Part shown: positions 43,571 through 56,044 of the stretch, in pieces | Layout: each line of letters opens with the position of its first letter | Position numbering within the stretch: the stretch's first letter is position 1 | Source: Gymnogyps californianus | Taxonomy: Eukaryota; Chordata; Aves; Accipitriformes; Cathartidae | Direction of reading: 5' to 3' | DNA length: 64,000 nt | NCBI RefSeq assembly: GCF_018139145.2 | Contig: NC_059482.1 | Span: 21,599,332-21,663,331 of the forward strand | Translations under genes and position numbers: made by a program | Notes under the pieces: generated by a model | The model's database searches: none | Seen by the model: only the letters and a program-made list of their open reading frames with translations | Told to the model about the DNA's origin: nothing

Positions 43571-44840
43571 GTGAGGGCCGGGCGCCGCGCCGGGCCGGGC
43601 CGGGCCTACCCGCGGCGGCGAACAAAGAGCGGGGCTCCGCGCCGCCCGCCGCCCGCGCCCCTCGGCCCCGCCGCCGCTCCTCAGCGGAGCGAGCGCGGCC
43701 AGGGCCGCCGTTCCTTATCTACCTCATGATTTTTGGTTTAAAAAGCGGGGTTTGTGTGCAGGCCGGCGCCGGCCGCGCTTCCCGCGCTGCGCCCCCGCCG
43801 CTGTGGAGCTTCGTGTGAGGGGGACGGGCCGGCTCAGGGAGCCGCCTGCGGGGGCGGCGGTGAGGGCAGGGGGCCCCGGGAGAGGAGCTTCTCTCCTGCT
43901 GGCACCCCTCTTTATTTGCACCCCTGGGCTCTGCGCTGCCGCCCTAGCAGCGCCCTCCTGGGAGGGAGAGGTCTCGGTGGGATGGCTTTGTTTTGGCTTT
44001 GGTGCCTGGCGGGGTTATTCGCTTTCAGAGGTCTGGGGAGAGTCCTGCCCGCGTAGGGCTGAGGAAAGGTGCCTTGCTGGTAGCAGCCGTGACCTGAGAA
44101 GGTTTTTTTTTTCACGTTCAGATTCCCACCTTCGTATAGAGCTCAGCTGCAGAGGTGGTTGGTTTCCGGTGCTTGCTTGTGCATGTGTGAAAGTGGATAC
44201 ACAATCTTTAGACCTGGCTTAGTTTATGCGGGGAGGTTGGCTGGGCGATCTCTTGTTCCTAAACGTCTGTCATGAGTGGTTTAAGTCTAGCTCAAGAAAA
44301 AAACTGAGTTGCCACCTCAGAGTCTTTTCTAGCACCATCTTCTCATTCATTCCTTGGTGGTTCTTGCTCAGTTTGAAGAAGCCTCTGGGGGAAGGGTCTT
44401 TGACCTGTTCTGGTGGTGAGGTCTGTTTAGTTCTTGGCTTCTCTGCTGTGAAGTCCAGGAATGTCAGGCTGGGTCAGTTTTAATCAAGTGGAAATGCAGT
44501 CGGGAAAAACCTGTGCTCGTTTCTCATCCGTTGTTGCAGAGACAGCAGATGGCAGTGACTTAATGGTTACTCTCATCAAGGGGAGTCTTGAACCGATAAC
44601 TGTCAGTGATTACTTTCTGGCTTAAAATCCAAAAATAATTTAGATTTTTGTCTAACTTCATGTTTTAATTTTGGGCAGGTAGTTTAGTAAAACACTCATG
44701 GTAGACATTTTAAATGAGTCCTGGTGCAACATCTGTCACAGTTATAAAATGCTCTGATATTTGCTTTATGAATAACTTGTCCCTTACTGTTTCTTCCACC
44801 TGTCTGGGACGTTTTGGACCCCCTGTTAGGGAGGCATCAT

Positions 44841-44859
44841 TTCTGAGATGATCTCAGAA
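44841..44859 (+). repeat. 19-base palindrome
   Basis: TTCTGAGAT-G-ATCTCAGAA, perfect 9-base arms around one central base, in GLG1 intron 1. Confidence 0.85.
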
Positions 44860-44892
44860 GCTCTGCTTACAGGCAGTGGCTCACAAGCTACC

Positions 44893-44913
44893 AGCTTGCC
44901 AAAAAGGCAAGCT
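44893..44913 (+). repeat. Inverted repeat with A5 loop
   Basis: AGCTTGCC-AAAAA-GGCAAGCT, perfect 8-base arms, 33 bases after the preceding palindrome. Confidence 0.85.
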
Positions 44914-47900
44914 CTTGTTCCTTTCTTTCCAGTTGTGTGGCCCCTCCCTTCTCTTTTCATAGTTCCAGTGCTTGTTGGTTTTCTGCCATTTTAGCGACGT
45001 AGACCTTTTTATCGTCTAGTTTATCAGCTTTCTGCTGGAATAGTTTTGTCATTTTACTGAGTTAAACACAGAGGGGGGTGAGTGCAGGGCTAGGGCAGAG
45101 GGGTGTGCAGGGAGAAGCAAAAGATGAAGGGATGCCTCGCATCACACTTTATTTTCAGCAAGTACAAGCCCTTTTGTTGGTTCTGCATACTCATGAAAAC
45201 TCCACTGTCTTTTGAATGTTATGTGTTGCTTGTGGTTTTCCTTTTCCCCTTTCAAAGCCTGCCTCATTGTCAGTAGTTTGCTAGCTGTTGGTCTCGTCTA
45301 GCTGTAACGCTGTCTGATATCCAGTGCCAAAGGTGAATCTCTTCCTGGGGTGACGTCCCAGGCATCGATAGGACATCTCGGGGTTGTTTTGGATTGAGTT
45401 TTCTCTCTGAAGATGCCCATCAGCAGCCTTGTCCTTATTTGTCTGTCAGCCTGTAAAGAGCACTGTCAGCTGGTCTTGGCCTCAACAGTTCGCCTGCCGT
45501 AACGCAGATGTGTTGGGTTGTATCCTGATGTAAAAATGACTTCCCAGAGTGCTGCTCTGAGAAATAAATTAAAATAACTGACTTCTGTGTATCCCTACTG
45601 TTTAACTCTTGATATTTAGACTCTTGAGTAAAAGCTATGAGTTGTAAACATTGGGTGGCACATCGGGTGATAGGGAACGGGGTGAGATGTTGTCTCAGAC
45701 GTTTCCTTTGCATTGGAGGTGACAGCAGAGGAAATAAGTGACATATTAGCTATTACTGTTGTTGATACAACTTTTAATTTTGACCCTAGAGCATCTGACA
45801 GCTTGTTTGGGCAATACCAGAGAAGTGACAATTACATTTTGAAATGGGTGGGGAAGTAGTCTTAAGTCATACAAGCCCATGTAAAAAAAGTCGGGCTATA
45901 GTACATGGAAGATTTGAGGGAGTTGCTGTATGTGTTGTAGCGTCAGTGAGGACAGTATTTGGACGCTGCTTCGCTACAAGTAGCAGGTAAGATTTCTGGA
46001 TGCAATTTGGTGCAGAAGCAGTCTTTTTTCCATAGGTGTTTAAGCTGATCTTACTTTTCTGATAACAAGTGTTCCTCTAAAGCAGAGAAACTTTGAGTTT
46101 GAAACTGGGAACATTACTGTTAAGATTATCCATTGATTTTTCTTCTTCCTGTGATACAGAAAAGCTAGGACACTTTTAAATTTGAGTAACCAGGGGAAAC
46201 AACTATTTGAAACCTTTCTTTTGAGTCCATAAACTAAGGAGGAAAGAGAAGATGTGCTTGTTTTGTTAGCCAGTGTGAATGCAATCACATTATTTCAGTA
46301 TCTGCTCATTTGTTACCATGGATGTCTTTAAAGTAAATCCTCCCTTGTTTTTGCTGGGTAGTTCTGAATCTGAAGAATAGGAGTGTTGAGTCTGCTCTGG
46401 TACAGGAGCCTGTCTTGTAGGGTGAATTCAGCAAAGAATAGTTTGAAACAAGAGAAAAAAGTAAAAAAACCCCAACAAACCAAAACCCCAAATCATAAAT
46501 TTTAAAGTTTTGGTTTTGAGAGGTTACTTGTAGACTGTCAATTTAAAGTATGATCAACACAGATATTTAAGCACTGTGTATTTTTAGAAATTCTTCTAAA
46601 AATTCAGACCCCCAAACTGATTTCAAACCAAGTCAATGGAATGCTTAATTGGCATAGTGCAGAGTCTGCTTCTGCAGGTGCGGAACTCTTCTGCATTTCA
46701 GGTTATTCAGCTGTTTGAAAGATAGAAATCAAGGGACAATCATGCTTTTCTGCTTTCCTTTTGTAGTAGAAGAATGGGAAGCATGCTCCTTAGTTGGAGG
46801 AGGTAGTGGTCAGAGCTAGTCAGCTTAAACCTCTTTGACTATAATCAGAAAACAGAATCAAAAGCATATTTTGGTGCATTTTCCAGATGAATTAATTTCC
46901 TTCTAGTTGAAATTATTTGTGCGCTGGATATGTTACTGTTTTGAGTCGCTTAAATTTTGTCATCAATGGTTTAATTGTTATCCGAATAACCTTATGCCAA
47001 GATATAAAAAGAGTAGAATGGGGTGGTGTATACTTCTGTTTTTCAAAAATGTGTTTTAAAGTGGGTTTTTTTCCTGAAGCTATTCTGATTGCTAGCCTGT
47101 TTCTAGAGAGACTTCAGAGCTTGCATTTCACTCAACATAGACTGTGGCCTTTAAGCATTTCTTTTATGGGCTGCTTATCAAACTAATTTTCATGGTGGTT
47201 ATAGTATAAATAAACCCATGAAATATTAATATATTTGCTAGGTAAAAATTTTTGCATGATTAGTGTTGATTTGCATTTAAAGCATGACTGAGTTGTTGAA
47301 TTTGAGGTAGGAAACATTAGCAGGTATGAAAATACCTTAACCAGTGTAGCTGTCTTATCTGGCTTATTAGTGGAGCATAATTTTACTGTTAAAACATACC
47401 TTAGATCTGATTAATCAGTGAATTAACTTGATGTCGTAATTGTTGAGCTTTACTTGCATTGCGCTTGTAAAGATTATGTAGTATTTAAAGCATTATATCC
47501 ATCTATATAACACATTATAGGCTAAATGATTTTTCTAAGATCAAACGGTTGTGGTTAAGTTGGGATTAGAGATCAAAGTTTTGACCTCCCGCTACTTTCT
47601 TCATCCTGAATGGTTCCCTTTCTTTGGTAGCACCTTTATGGCAGGGACAATATAATTGAGCCTGAATGCTCTGCTTTCTGGGAAAAATAAGGCTCTCTTG
47701 AGGATTGGGTTAAGAACAAAACAAGTTAGTCTTAAAGCTGTGTATTTTAAGAATAGTATTTTTCCTGTTGTTTCAGATGCATAGCCAGTGTAAAAGGCCA
47801 GAAAATTCATTTGATGTGACTTACAGACTAGGAAGCCTGTAACATTTGATGGGTTGGGAACTGGCACGTTTCTTCCTTATAAATGTTTTATTCCTCACTC

Positions 47901-50900
47901 TGTATGTACCTGAGCTCCTTAAGTGGTGTGATAAAATAGTGCCAGTGAAATTACCTAAGTTTTAAAATTATAGATGGAAAAGAGAAACCAGACGGTAACG
48001 CATGCTTGGAGTCTTCATCTCTTTTGGTAATACTGTAGTTGTAGGAAAAGTTGTCTGTGCTCAGTCCCTGTGCTTGTTCTCTCGTTTTTCTACTTTCTTG
48101 CTAAAGGGATTGGAAATGTGAAGGCTTCCCTGAAGCTTTTGGGTTGTGTTGAGGTGGATAAGTGTGATCTGTCATGGTAGCTCGATTCCCTCCCCGCCCC
48201 CCCACCGCTTTTATCTCTGTAATTTATTGGATTGAAAGGCGAAGGTTTTGTTTTGACTCAACATGTGACGTTATCTCATATTTGAGCACATACTCGTGTT
48301 ATTTCCGTCTCTCACAGCTTTCCCATGCACAACTGGAGGCTGGCATTTGAAGTACCTTTTTTGAGAGGTCTGGGCTGTGGCAGCAAATGTCTGTTTACCT
48401 GTCCAGAGCTGTAAGTAATTGAGGGCTGTGGATTAAACATAGCACGGGAGTGGGCTAGTTTTTAGGAAATGCAAGGAGTGAAGACACTGTTTACTGAGTT
48501 GACCATCTCCTTCAGTGCTTATAGGTTTTTTTTTGTCCCACAAAACCTCCAGGCATTCTCCCTGGCTTTCAGGTGAGCTGTTTTGAATGGGAACTGCCTG
48601 TTTCTCAGGGTGGTAAGTATGTAGTTGTGGGATGGAGGCTGTTCTGGTTCTCTAATCATTACTATTGCAAAGGAGTAGGCAGTTACTATTCCAGTGATGC
48701 TCTTACAGTGCCTACAGCATTATCATCTGGTTCAGATATCAACATGCAAAGGGATTTTTTTTTTTTAAAGGCAATGATCAGAAACCTGGAAAATGTACCT
48801 TAAGCCTTGCCAAGGGCTTTGCTTACACTCTCCCTTTTTTCTAAGGGATATTGACCTGATGATGATTCAAAGTCACTTGTACAGGGCACAGAAGTTTAAG
48901 AACTCTTACATCCTTAAGGAAAAATAAAAAGGAGAATTCTTACCCGTAGTTGAAGTTGAGCTAACTTAAAGTAAAAATGTGTTGCAACTTTAAGAGATTG
49001 AGTTAATTATTGGGCTGTAAATGGATGCTCGACTCTGTATGAGTTGAAGCCTGTGCATCTGTATTACAAATCTCCAGACACCATTCTGTCTCAAACTGAA
49101 TTTAACGAAGAATTTACAGTGGTTTGTGGCAGATGCAAATGAATTTGAATGGTCAAGACTGGTCCTTCCTGCTTCTAAAATTCCTAAAATGGAAGATGGA
49201 TCTGTCAAAGTCAATGGAAGGGAATGGTTGGACCTAGGAGGAAGGGATTGAGACGATTAAGTTTTGAAAAAAACGTGTGAGCAACAACAAAAGAAAATGA
49301 TGGGAACAAGGCTGGAACACTCTGAAGCTTTCTCTCCTGAGGCTTGGTTTCTTAACTGAGATTAGCCACGTTTTTGGTCTTTAGTTCTTGTTTTTCCTTG
49401 CGTTCAGATAGTGTAAGCCCAATTTCCTCCTGGCTTTTGTAGTTAAGTCTTATAGTAAGATTCTAAATACACTTTAAAAGTCCGATTTGTGTTTCGGTTA
49501 CTTTGGCATCAGCCTTTGGCTTCATCTCAGCATGTAGCAATATTTAAAAGTACCCTTTTCATCTTACTAAAGCCACGTGTGGGCTGACTAGAGGGCAAGA
49601 TGATCTCTCTCCTGCTAGGTCCTGGACTTACTGTCTTGTGAACAGAGCATTAAGCACGCATTCTTAGTTCTCCATATCCTTAGTGATCTTAACTGTCACT
49701 GCACTTCTGCTTATCCGAGAGAGTTATTTTTGTGGTTTTTTTGGGGGGTGGGTGGGGTTGTTTTGGTTTTTTTTAGTTTTGTGCTGTTCTTGGCTACTTG
49801 TGGTAGCTGGTTATGCATCAGTTTGGCCTGGGATGTTTGGCTTAATAAAAGGGATTATCTTACAAGTCTGCTTCCTCGTGAGCTGGCGCTGCTGGCCTGC
49901 TGCAGCTCTGAATACAGAGGAGAAAAGGAATGGAAATACAAGGAGAGAAGTAAAGTTTGATGCAGGCTACATGGTCTGAGCTTGGCTCAGGATGAACTGA
50001 GAAAGCTGTGTTATGCAGAGGTCCAGTTATGGGGAGGTGATTTACAGAGCCAAATAGCTGAATATATTGAAAAGCAAAGACTCGGTCAGTTGTGACAGTA
50101 GAGACAGGTACAGCTAGGTTGTGTTTTCCCTGCTTGCATCCTCTCCTCCTCCCTCATACTGGAGGAAAGGAGATCTCTCTAGCTCTGGTGCTGCTTTGGG
50201 TTGTCACGGTTGGAACGGAATGATTTGAGGAAAGATTATTCTAGGCAAATTATGTGCTTTCTTTATTTTCTAGTATAGAGATAATGTGTAGATGTTCTTT
50301 ATAGCGTAGCTTTCCTGCATGCGGGTGGACTCTGCTTGTTTTGGTCTTTGGAAAATGTACGCTTACTTTTGAAAAAACTTTGCAGTTGTTTTTCGTAATA
50401 ATAAACCCCAAAGAATTGGGTGAATAAAAGGTCTAGGTAATTGCCTTTTTATCTGAAATCTTGCCTCAGAATAGTTTTTTTGATCTTCTGACTAATTTAG
50501 TTTTAAGATCTGTGAAGTTGGTTGCTATGGTGTTAAAACATTTCAGTTCTGTTAGCTGATCATTTTTTGTCATCACGGGATACTTTAATTTTCTGGATGT
50601 TTAGTTTATCAGTATCCATAGTAGTGTGTTAGGTGAGGAGCAGAGATCCTCCTTTCCCCAGGTACCAGCTTGTAGCATAATTGCAACCTCTCTTCATCAA
50701 GACAGTAGATGAAAACCCATACTGTTCTACTCCTGAGCAGAGCTGGCATTCATAAAAACTGTGTCCTGGCATGCTGGTGTCTGAACGTCTGCAGCTCAGA
50801 GCTGAGGAATTTCCTCCAGTAGTTAGAGAGGTGTCTGTTTTTTCCACCCTGTCTTTTTGGGGGTGTAGTGCCTGAGTTTATTTTATTTTTTTCCTTTGGA

Positions 50901-53900
50901 TAAGTGTATCTTGTAGCTCTTACAGCTTTGTGAGCTTAGATTTTGTGTGTTTGCATTGGAATGTGTTACTTGGTTGTAATGTCTAAAATTTTGCCTTAAC
51001 TCAAACTGTACATTTGATGTCTTTCTTACTGTCAGTGCTGTGGCTTAAGACTGTTGGTACACATCTAATATCTCTTTTGCCACGTAACAACATAGGGACA
51101 GATGAACATTAATCATGCAGGACAGGAATGTTTATTTGCTGCATCTGTTATTATTTGCATCTTTGCCTGAAACAATGCCTAAGAACTGCTGAGGTGACAA
51201 AAAGGTAGTATTTAGTGTAATAAGTATTCATGGTTTCTCTACATGCCTGAAGTATTTTATTCTTTTGCGGTTAGTGGTAGAACTGTGTGCTCTTGTGTGA
51301 AAAACTTGTTTCCTTATTTGATTTTGAGGAGTTTGAGTCTCTTCTAGAGAACGCAGCTGGTTATGTTGATGAAATTAAGTACTTGTATGTAACAGAGTAG
51401 ACTAATGACAAATAGCTATTCCAGCCCTGCTATGCAAAATCATTCAGGCAAATGTGCTGTCTTTTGTTTAAAAAATAATGCGTAGCTTAGTCTGGTGGCA
51501 AGTTTGCTGTCTAGTTCTCTTGAATCTTAATAGGAGGCTCACCAGCCTTCATCATGCTCAGTAGTTTGCTAATTGAGACTTTCTTTTCTAGAGTGTCCTG
51601 TTAGTGCAGGGTAAAATACTTTCCACCAAGTGAACTGCAAAACAAACTCAGCAGAGCATGCATTCTTTTAAGTGTTGAAGTAATTGCCCTACAAAAAGTT
51701 TTAATAGAATTAAAAAAAAAAAAAAAAAGCCCCACAAACCCAAACCTGCTTGCCTTGTAGACTTTCTGTAACAGTCCAAGCTTGATTTGAGCTGAGTCAA
51801 CTTTTGTTACACTGTTCTCAGCTGAGTTGAAATAAGATCCAGAAGAAGCTTACAGTAAGCTCTTTCATTATCAAATTGATTTTTTTTTTTGCTCATGTCA
51901 GTGTCTCTGTGGCCTATCTACATATGTCATAAAATCAGAAAAACTAACCACTTTCAAGTAAAATCACTGCAACACCACGGTTGTCATAATTTACAACATG
52001 AATTGTTCATGAGACTGCAGTTCTTTAGCCATGTTCATGGCGATTTAAACAAATCAGTATTGATGTGATCCTCTTACTGTAGAATTCAGACAGGCTAGTC
52101 AAAATCTGGTCTCCACTGATACAAGGTCCTGAGTAAATGCAGGTGGAGACAACTGTTGACCATGAGTTTTATTTGTCAAGCATTTTATATTGCTATTTAC
52201 GGATGACATTGTGTTGACCCTGTTTGATTGTTACTTTTGAACTGATGCTATAAGCACCGCATTTTTGGTGCTTCAGTATTTGAGACACGTGACTTGCTGG
52301 GTCTATCACCATAGCACAGCTATTCAAACTCACGATAACATCTATCTTATCTTACTGAAGTCTGTAAAGTTGACTCTGTGTAAGCAATGAGTATGTTGAT
52401 GTAGTCTTTCTTGCTGCCAGTCTTCAGTCTGCTTTTCAGTAATGTACATACATTGCAGCTAGTGTCGTTGAAGAAGTGTGGAAAAGTCTTTGAGTTGCAT
52501 GTTATAGTTGGCAACCGGAACTACATTCTTAATGAGTAGTATAGAACAACATACAGGAAAATCTTTTTAGTCAGCGTGGAACTGGAGAAGCTCAGTATGC
52601 TGTAAAGTGTGGTTTGAATGGGAGATTTCTTATGGCAACCTTAATGATCCATTTTTTCTGCTTAAAACAGTGAGGTGAATTTTCTGCAACTGTCTGCTGC
52701 TCAGGCAAGGATTCAGCTTGATAACAGGTCAGTGCTTACTGGAGGGAAGTACAGGTTAGAAAATACTTAACAGCAGTCGCTGCTGGAAAACACAGAGCTG
52801 TTTGAGTCACTATCTGCAGCAGAAGTCAAAGATCTTGTGAATGTAGTAACATCGCTTACTTTTTTTAACTGAAGGCTTCCAGGCAGCGATCAGCAGCCAT
52901 CTTCACTTATTTTCATTCTGGTTAGTCGTATGAAGCAACATTATTTTTTAAAGCCAAAAAAGAAAAAGTTGAAACACTAGTTTATGGTGTAAGTCTTCCC
53001 TGCATTTTTATTAAACTGAGTACTGGAATGGGAGTCCTCTGGCAAATGCTTGTCCTGTGTCTAGGAATCGCAATGACAACAGCATCATCTGGAAAGGTGT
53101 GGTGCTAGGGAATGTACTTTCCCTTAACTGATTCACAGCTCTAAAGGTGTATGCTCACTCTAATGTTATTGTTAATAGCCTTAATTAGATGTATATGTGC
53201 AAAATACTAGTTGTAGGAAGGATGTGGTTCTGCCCTTTCCTCGCAGAACACAAACAAAGCCTTGCTGTGTTTCATATTTTTGCTTCATGACCCTTTACCT
53301 GTGCTTTAATAGGCACCGAACATACGGTGAACCATCACTGATAATACTCTGAGTACAGAAATAGCAGGAGTGTATAGGGTAGACTTTCCTGGAACAATGC
53401 AGAGTTTGTTCTAGCTCGGGGACTCAGCAGTGTGGCTTGAGCTTGTCCACATCAAACCCCTTTCACGTGCTCTGAGGCTACATTGGCTTCCCTTCTGTGA
53501 GCAGCTCACAGGTAAGGCCTACACGAAGGGGAAAAGCATACAAGCCACAAACTACAGAGTTTTTTGTTTCCCTCCCCTCCTCCAGGCATTTGTCTCTTCC
53601 AGCGTCCTGTTGTATAAAACCATAGTCTAAACTTGTTCTGCTAGGGAGAGTGCTGATGGAATTTAAATTCTTCTCTTTGTATGTCAGCTTTTCCCAAAGT
53701 AATTTCCCCAAATACTTTCCTCCCTTGAGACATTCCAGTGAAATCCATTATGACTTTGTGATGCCCTCAAAGATTACTTAATAAATGTTGTCTTCTAATG
53801 TCTATTTTACTCAGTAGGCTTCACAGTATCTTAAACTTAGAATACTTGCAAAAGGCATTTTCTGAAAACTTTCTAAGAATATTGAAGAGCTCAGGTAGGC

Positions 53901-55739
53901 TGTGTGATGTTGTCATGCAGCTGGGAGGAGTACTGAACTTGGATTTCTCTGTGTAATTAAAAGAGCAGGTAAGAATCAGTGCTCCAGTCACTTTACCTGC
54001 TAGTTGTAGGCCCACCACAGCTGTATTATCCAGTGTGTTGTCTGAAGTGGCTTAGGGCAAATGGAAATAGGCAAAAACCTTCCTGTGGCTTGGAGTTGTA
54101 CGTCATGAATAACTTTAAATAACATGGCAGCATATTGTTGCCATCTTAAAGTGATCTTTTGTCTGTTGGGAGATGGAGTTTGATATCTGACTCTAGTCAC
54201 TTCTGCATTTCCTAGTGGGACCACTAGTTTGGAATTGGGATCCTGTTTAGGAGATCAAAGTTTTGGCTTTAAAAAAAAAGCCCCTCTGTGAACCTAATAT
54301 TGAGCCATTCAAGCAGAATGGTAAAAAAGGAAGATGTTAAGAGCAAGGTAGCAGAGTAGCTTGTAGCCTGTTAGACATTAAAATGTTGGAGAGCCTCTGT
54401 ATACCTTTGAAACTTTATTGTCTCAAGTTTTAAGGCAGAGTATTATTTCATATAGCTTGATTGTTCTGGTCTTAAATTGGGCCAGAAGAGTCTTTCCGAA
54501 CTGAGCTTTTGTTCTGAGGAACCATTTAAAATAAACTCGTGGAGGCTGGCTGATATTACAATTCACTGCCTTGGGAACTATGTTGCTGAAAGTACTTCTG
54601 AACAGCCCTTTTGGGGTTTGGCGTGGGTTTTCTTTAAGTTCTTTGTTTGTACGTTGCACACTTTTCGTAGCATTAAAAACCATAAAATAAAATGAATCAA
54701 GAGGTCATCTTTGAAAGGTACCTAAAATAATGCCTCAGAGCTGTTGAAACATTGCACGTGAGTAAAATTTGGGCAGTGCGAGTACAGTGCTGTTTGCTCC
54801 CATATTTACAGAGCTCATTGTTTTGTTTTGCCCTCTAGAATAAGTTCATCAATTTGGGTCCTATCCCTTGGTAGCACTATTTTGGGTATGCTTTACGACA
54901 TGTTCAGACCTGAATCCAGGACTTCAGCAGGGAGCTTCCTTCTGTGTACACTGGTGAATTTGAAACCATATGGACAGGTGAGCAGCATGGGTTGTCAGTA
55001 GATGAGCATCTTTATAGGAAGAGATTGGGGAAGATGGAGAATTGAACAGCACAGCTGCTTTCCCAGTCATGAAGCCATCTGGAAACGAAGGGAAGGATGA
55101 CGACGTCAAGAGTTATTCTCCTCTCTGCTTCTAGAAGCTGATGTGCAGAAGCTGAGAGGATCCAGTCTCAGGCAGGCAGTGCTCTTTGCCATCGTTTCCC
55201 AGCTGGGACTCTTACTTCTCACGGGATACTAGAGCAGTAGGCTTGTGTTGAGCATCTGGGCATGGAGCCATCATTAATAGTCAAGGTGGACACTCTTCTT
55301 GTTTGGTTGGTTTTTTTAACATGGAATTTTTCATATCCCTTATTATTCAAATGTCAAACCAAAGCTCTGCTAGCCAAGTCATCTTAATTAAGTCTTTCCA
55401 GGGCAAGGTACAGGAACTTGCTTGCTCTTGTGTGGAAAGTACTTATTTTCCTAGAAATAGATTAATATTCCATGATACTGATAAAATCACAGAATTGGCC
55501 TGATGACAGTGAATACAGTAGCTGGAAAGAATGACTGATTTCATAGAGAAGCAAGTAAGAGGTTTCTATTAGAATCTCTTCCTGGATTGCATGGCATATT
55601 GCTGGGATTTTGACCGTGGAAGTATTTATCTTGAAGTTCCGATGTTTTTGGTTGGATGCAATAACAGTAGAACGATGCTGCCTTTCCCTGGAAGAGGTAC
55701 ATGATCAGGTGAATCTGCCAGAATGACAGTGACTTGGAA

Positions 55740-55762
55740 AGGATAGAAGTCCTTTCTATCCT
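55740..55762 (+). repeat. Inverted repeat, 9-base arms
   Basis: AGGATAGAA-GTCCT-TTCTATCCT in GLG1 intron 1. Confidence 0.8.
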
Positions 55763-56004
55763 GGTGTTCCAGGTAGCGGTAGGTGTTAGCGGCCGCCTTA
55801 GTAAAGCACATCTTGCATCTTGTTCTGAGGACTGCTACAGCCCTGGTGCAAGGGGGAGAAGAATTTCTTCCACATCAGCTGCCATTCCTGTAGAGTTACC
55901 CCCATGGATACGCTCTTAATTTGTAGCCTTGTCTGTTTTTTGTCTTACTGGGTTGCTCACATTTGTTCTTTTCCAGGTCTGGCTTTCCAAGCTGAAAAAG
56001 GTAA

Positions 56005-56044
56005 TGTAAATCTGACAGGTATCCTGTAAATCTGACAGGTATCC
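56005..56044 (+). repeat. 20-base tandem duplication, two exact copies
   Basis: TGTAAATCTGACAGGTATCC occurs twice with no gap in GLG1 intron 1. Exact identity points to a recent duplication or an assembly stutter. Confidence 0.9.

Noticed and set aside
44893..44930. Hairpin followed by T-rich sequence, like a bacterial terminator
   Set aside because: The setting is a vertebrate intron transcribed by RNA polymerase II, where such structures do not terminate transcription.
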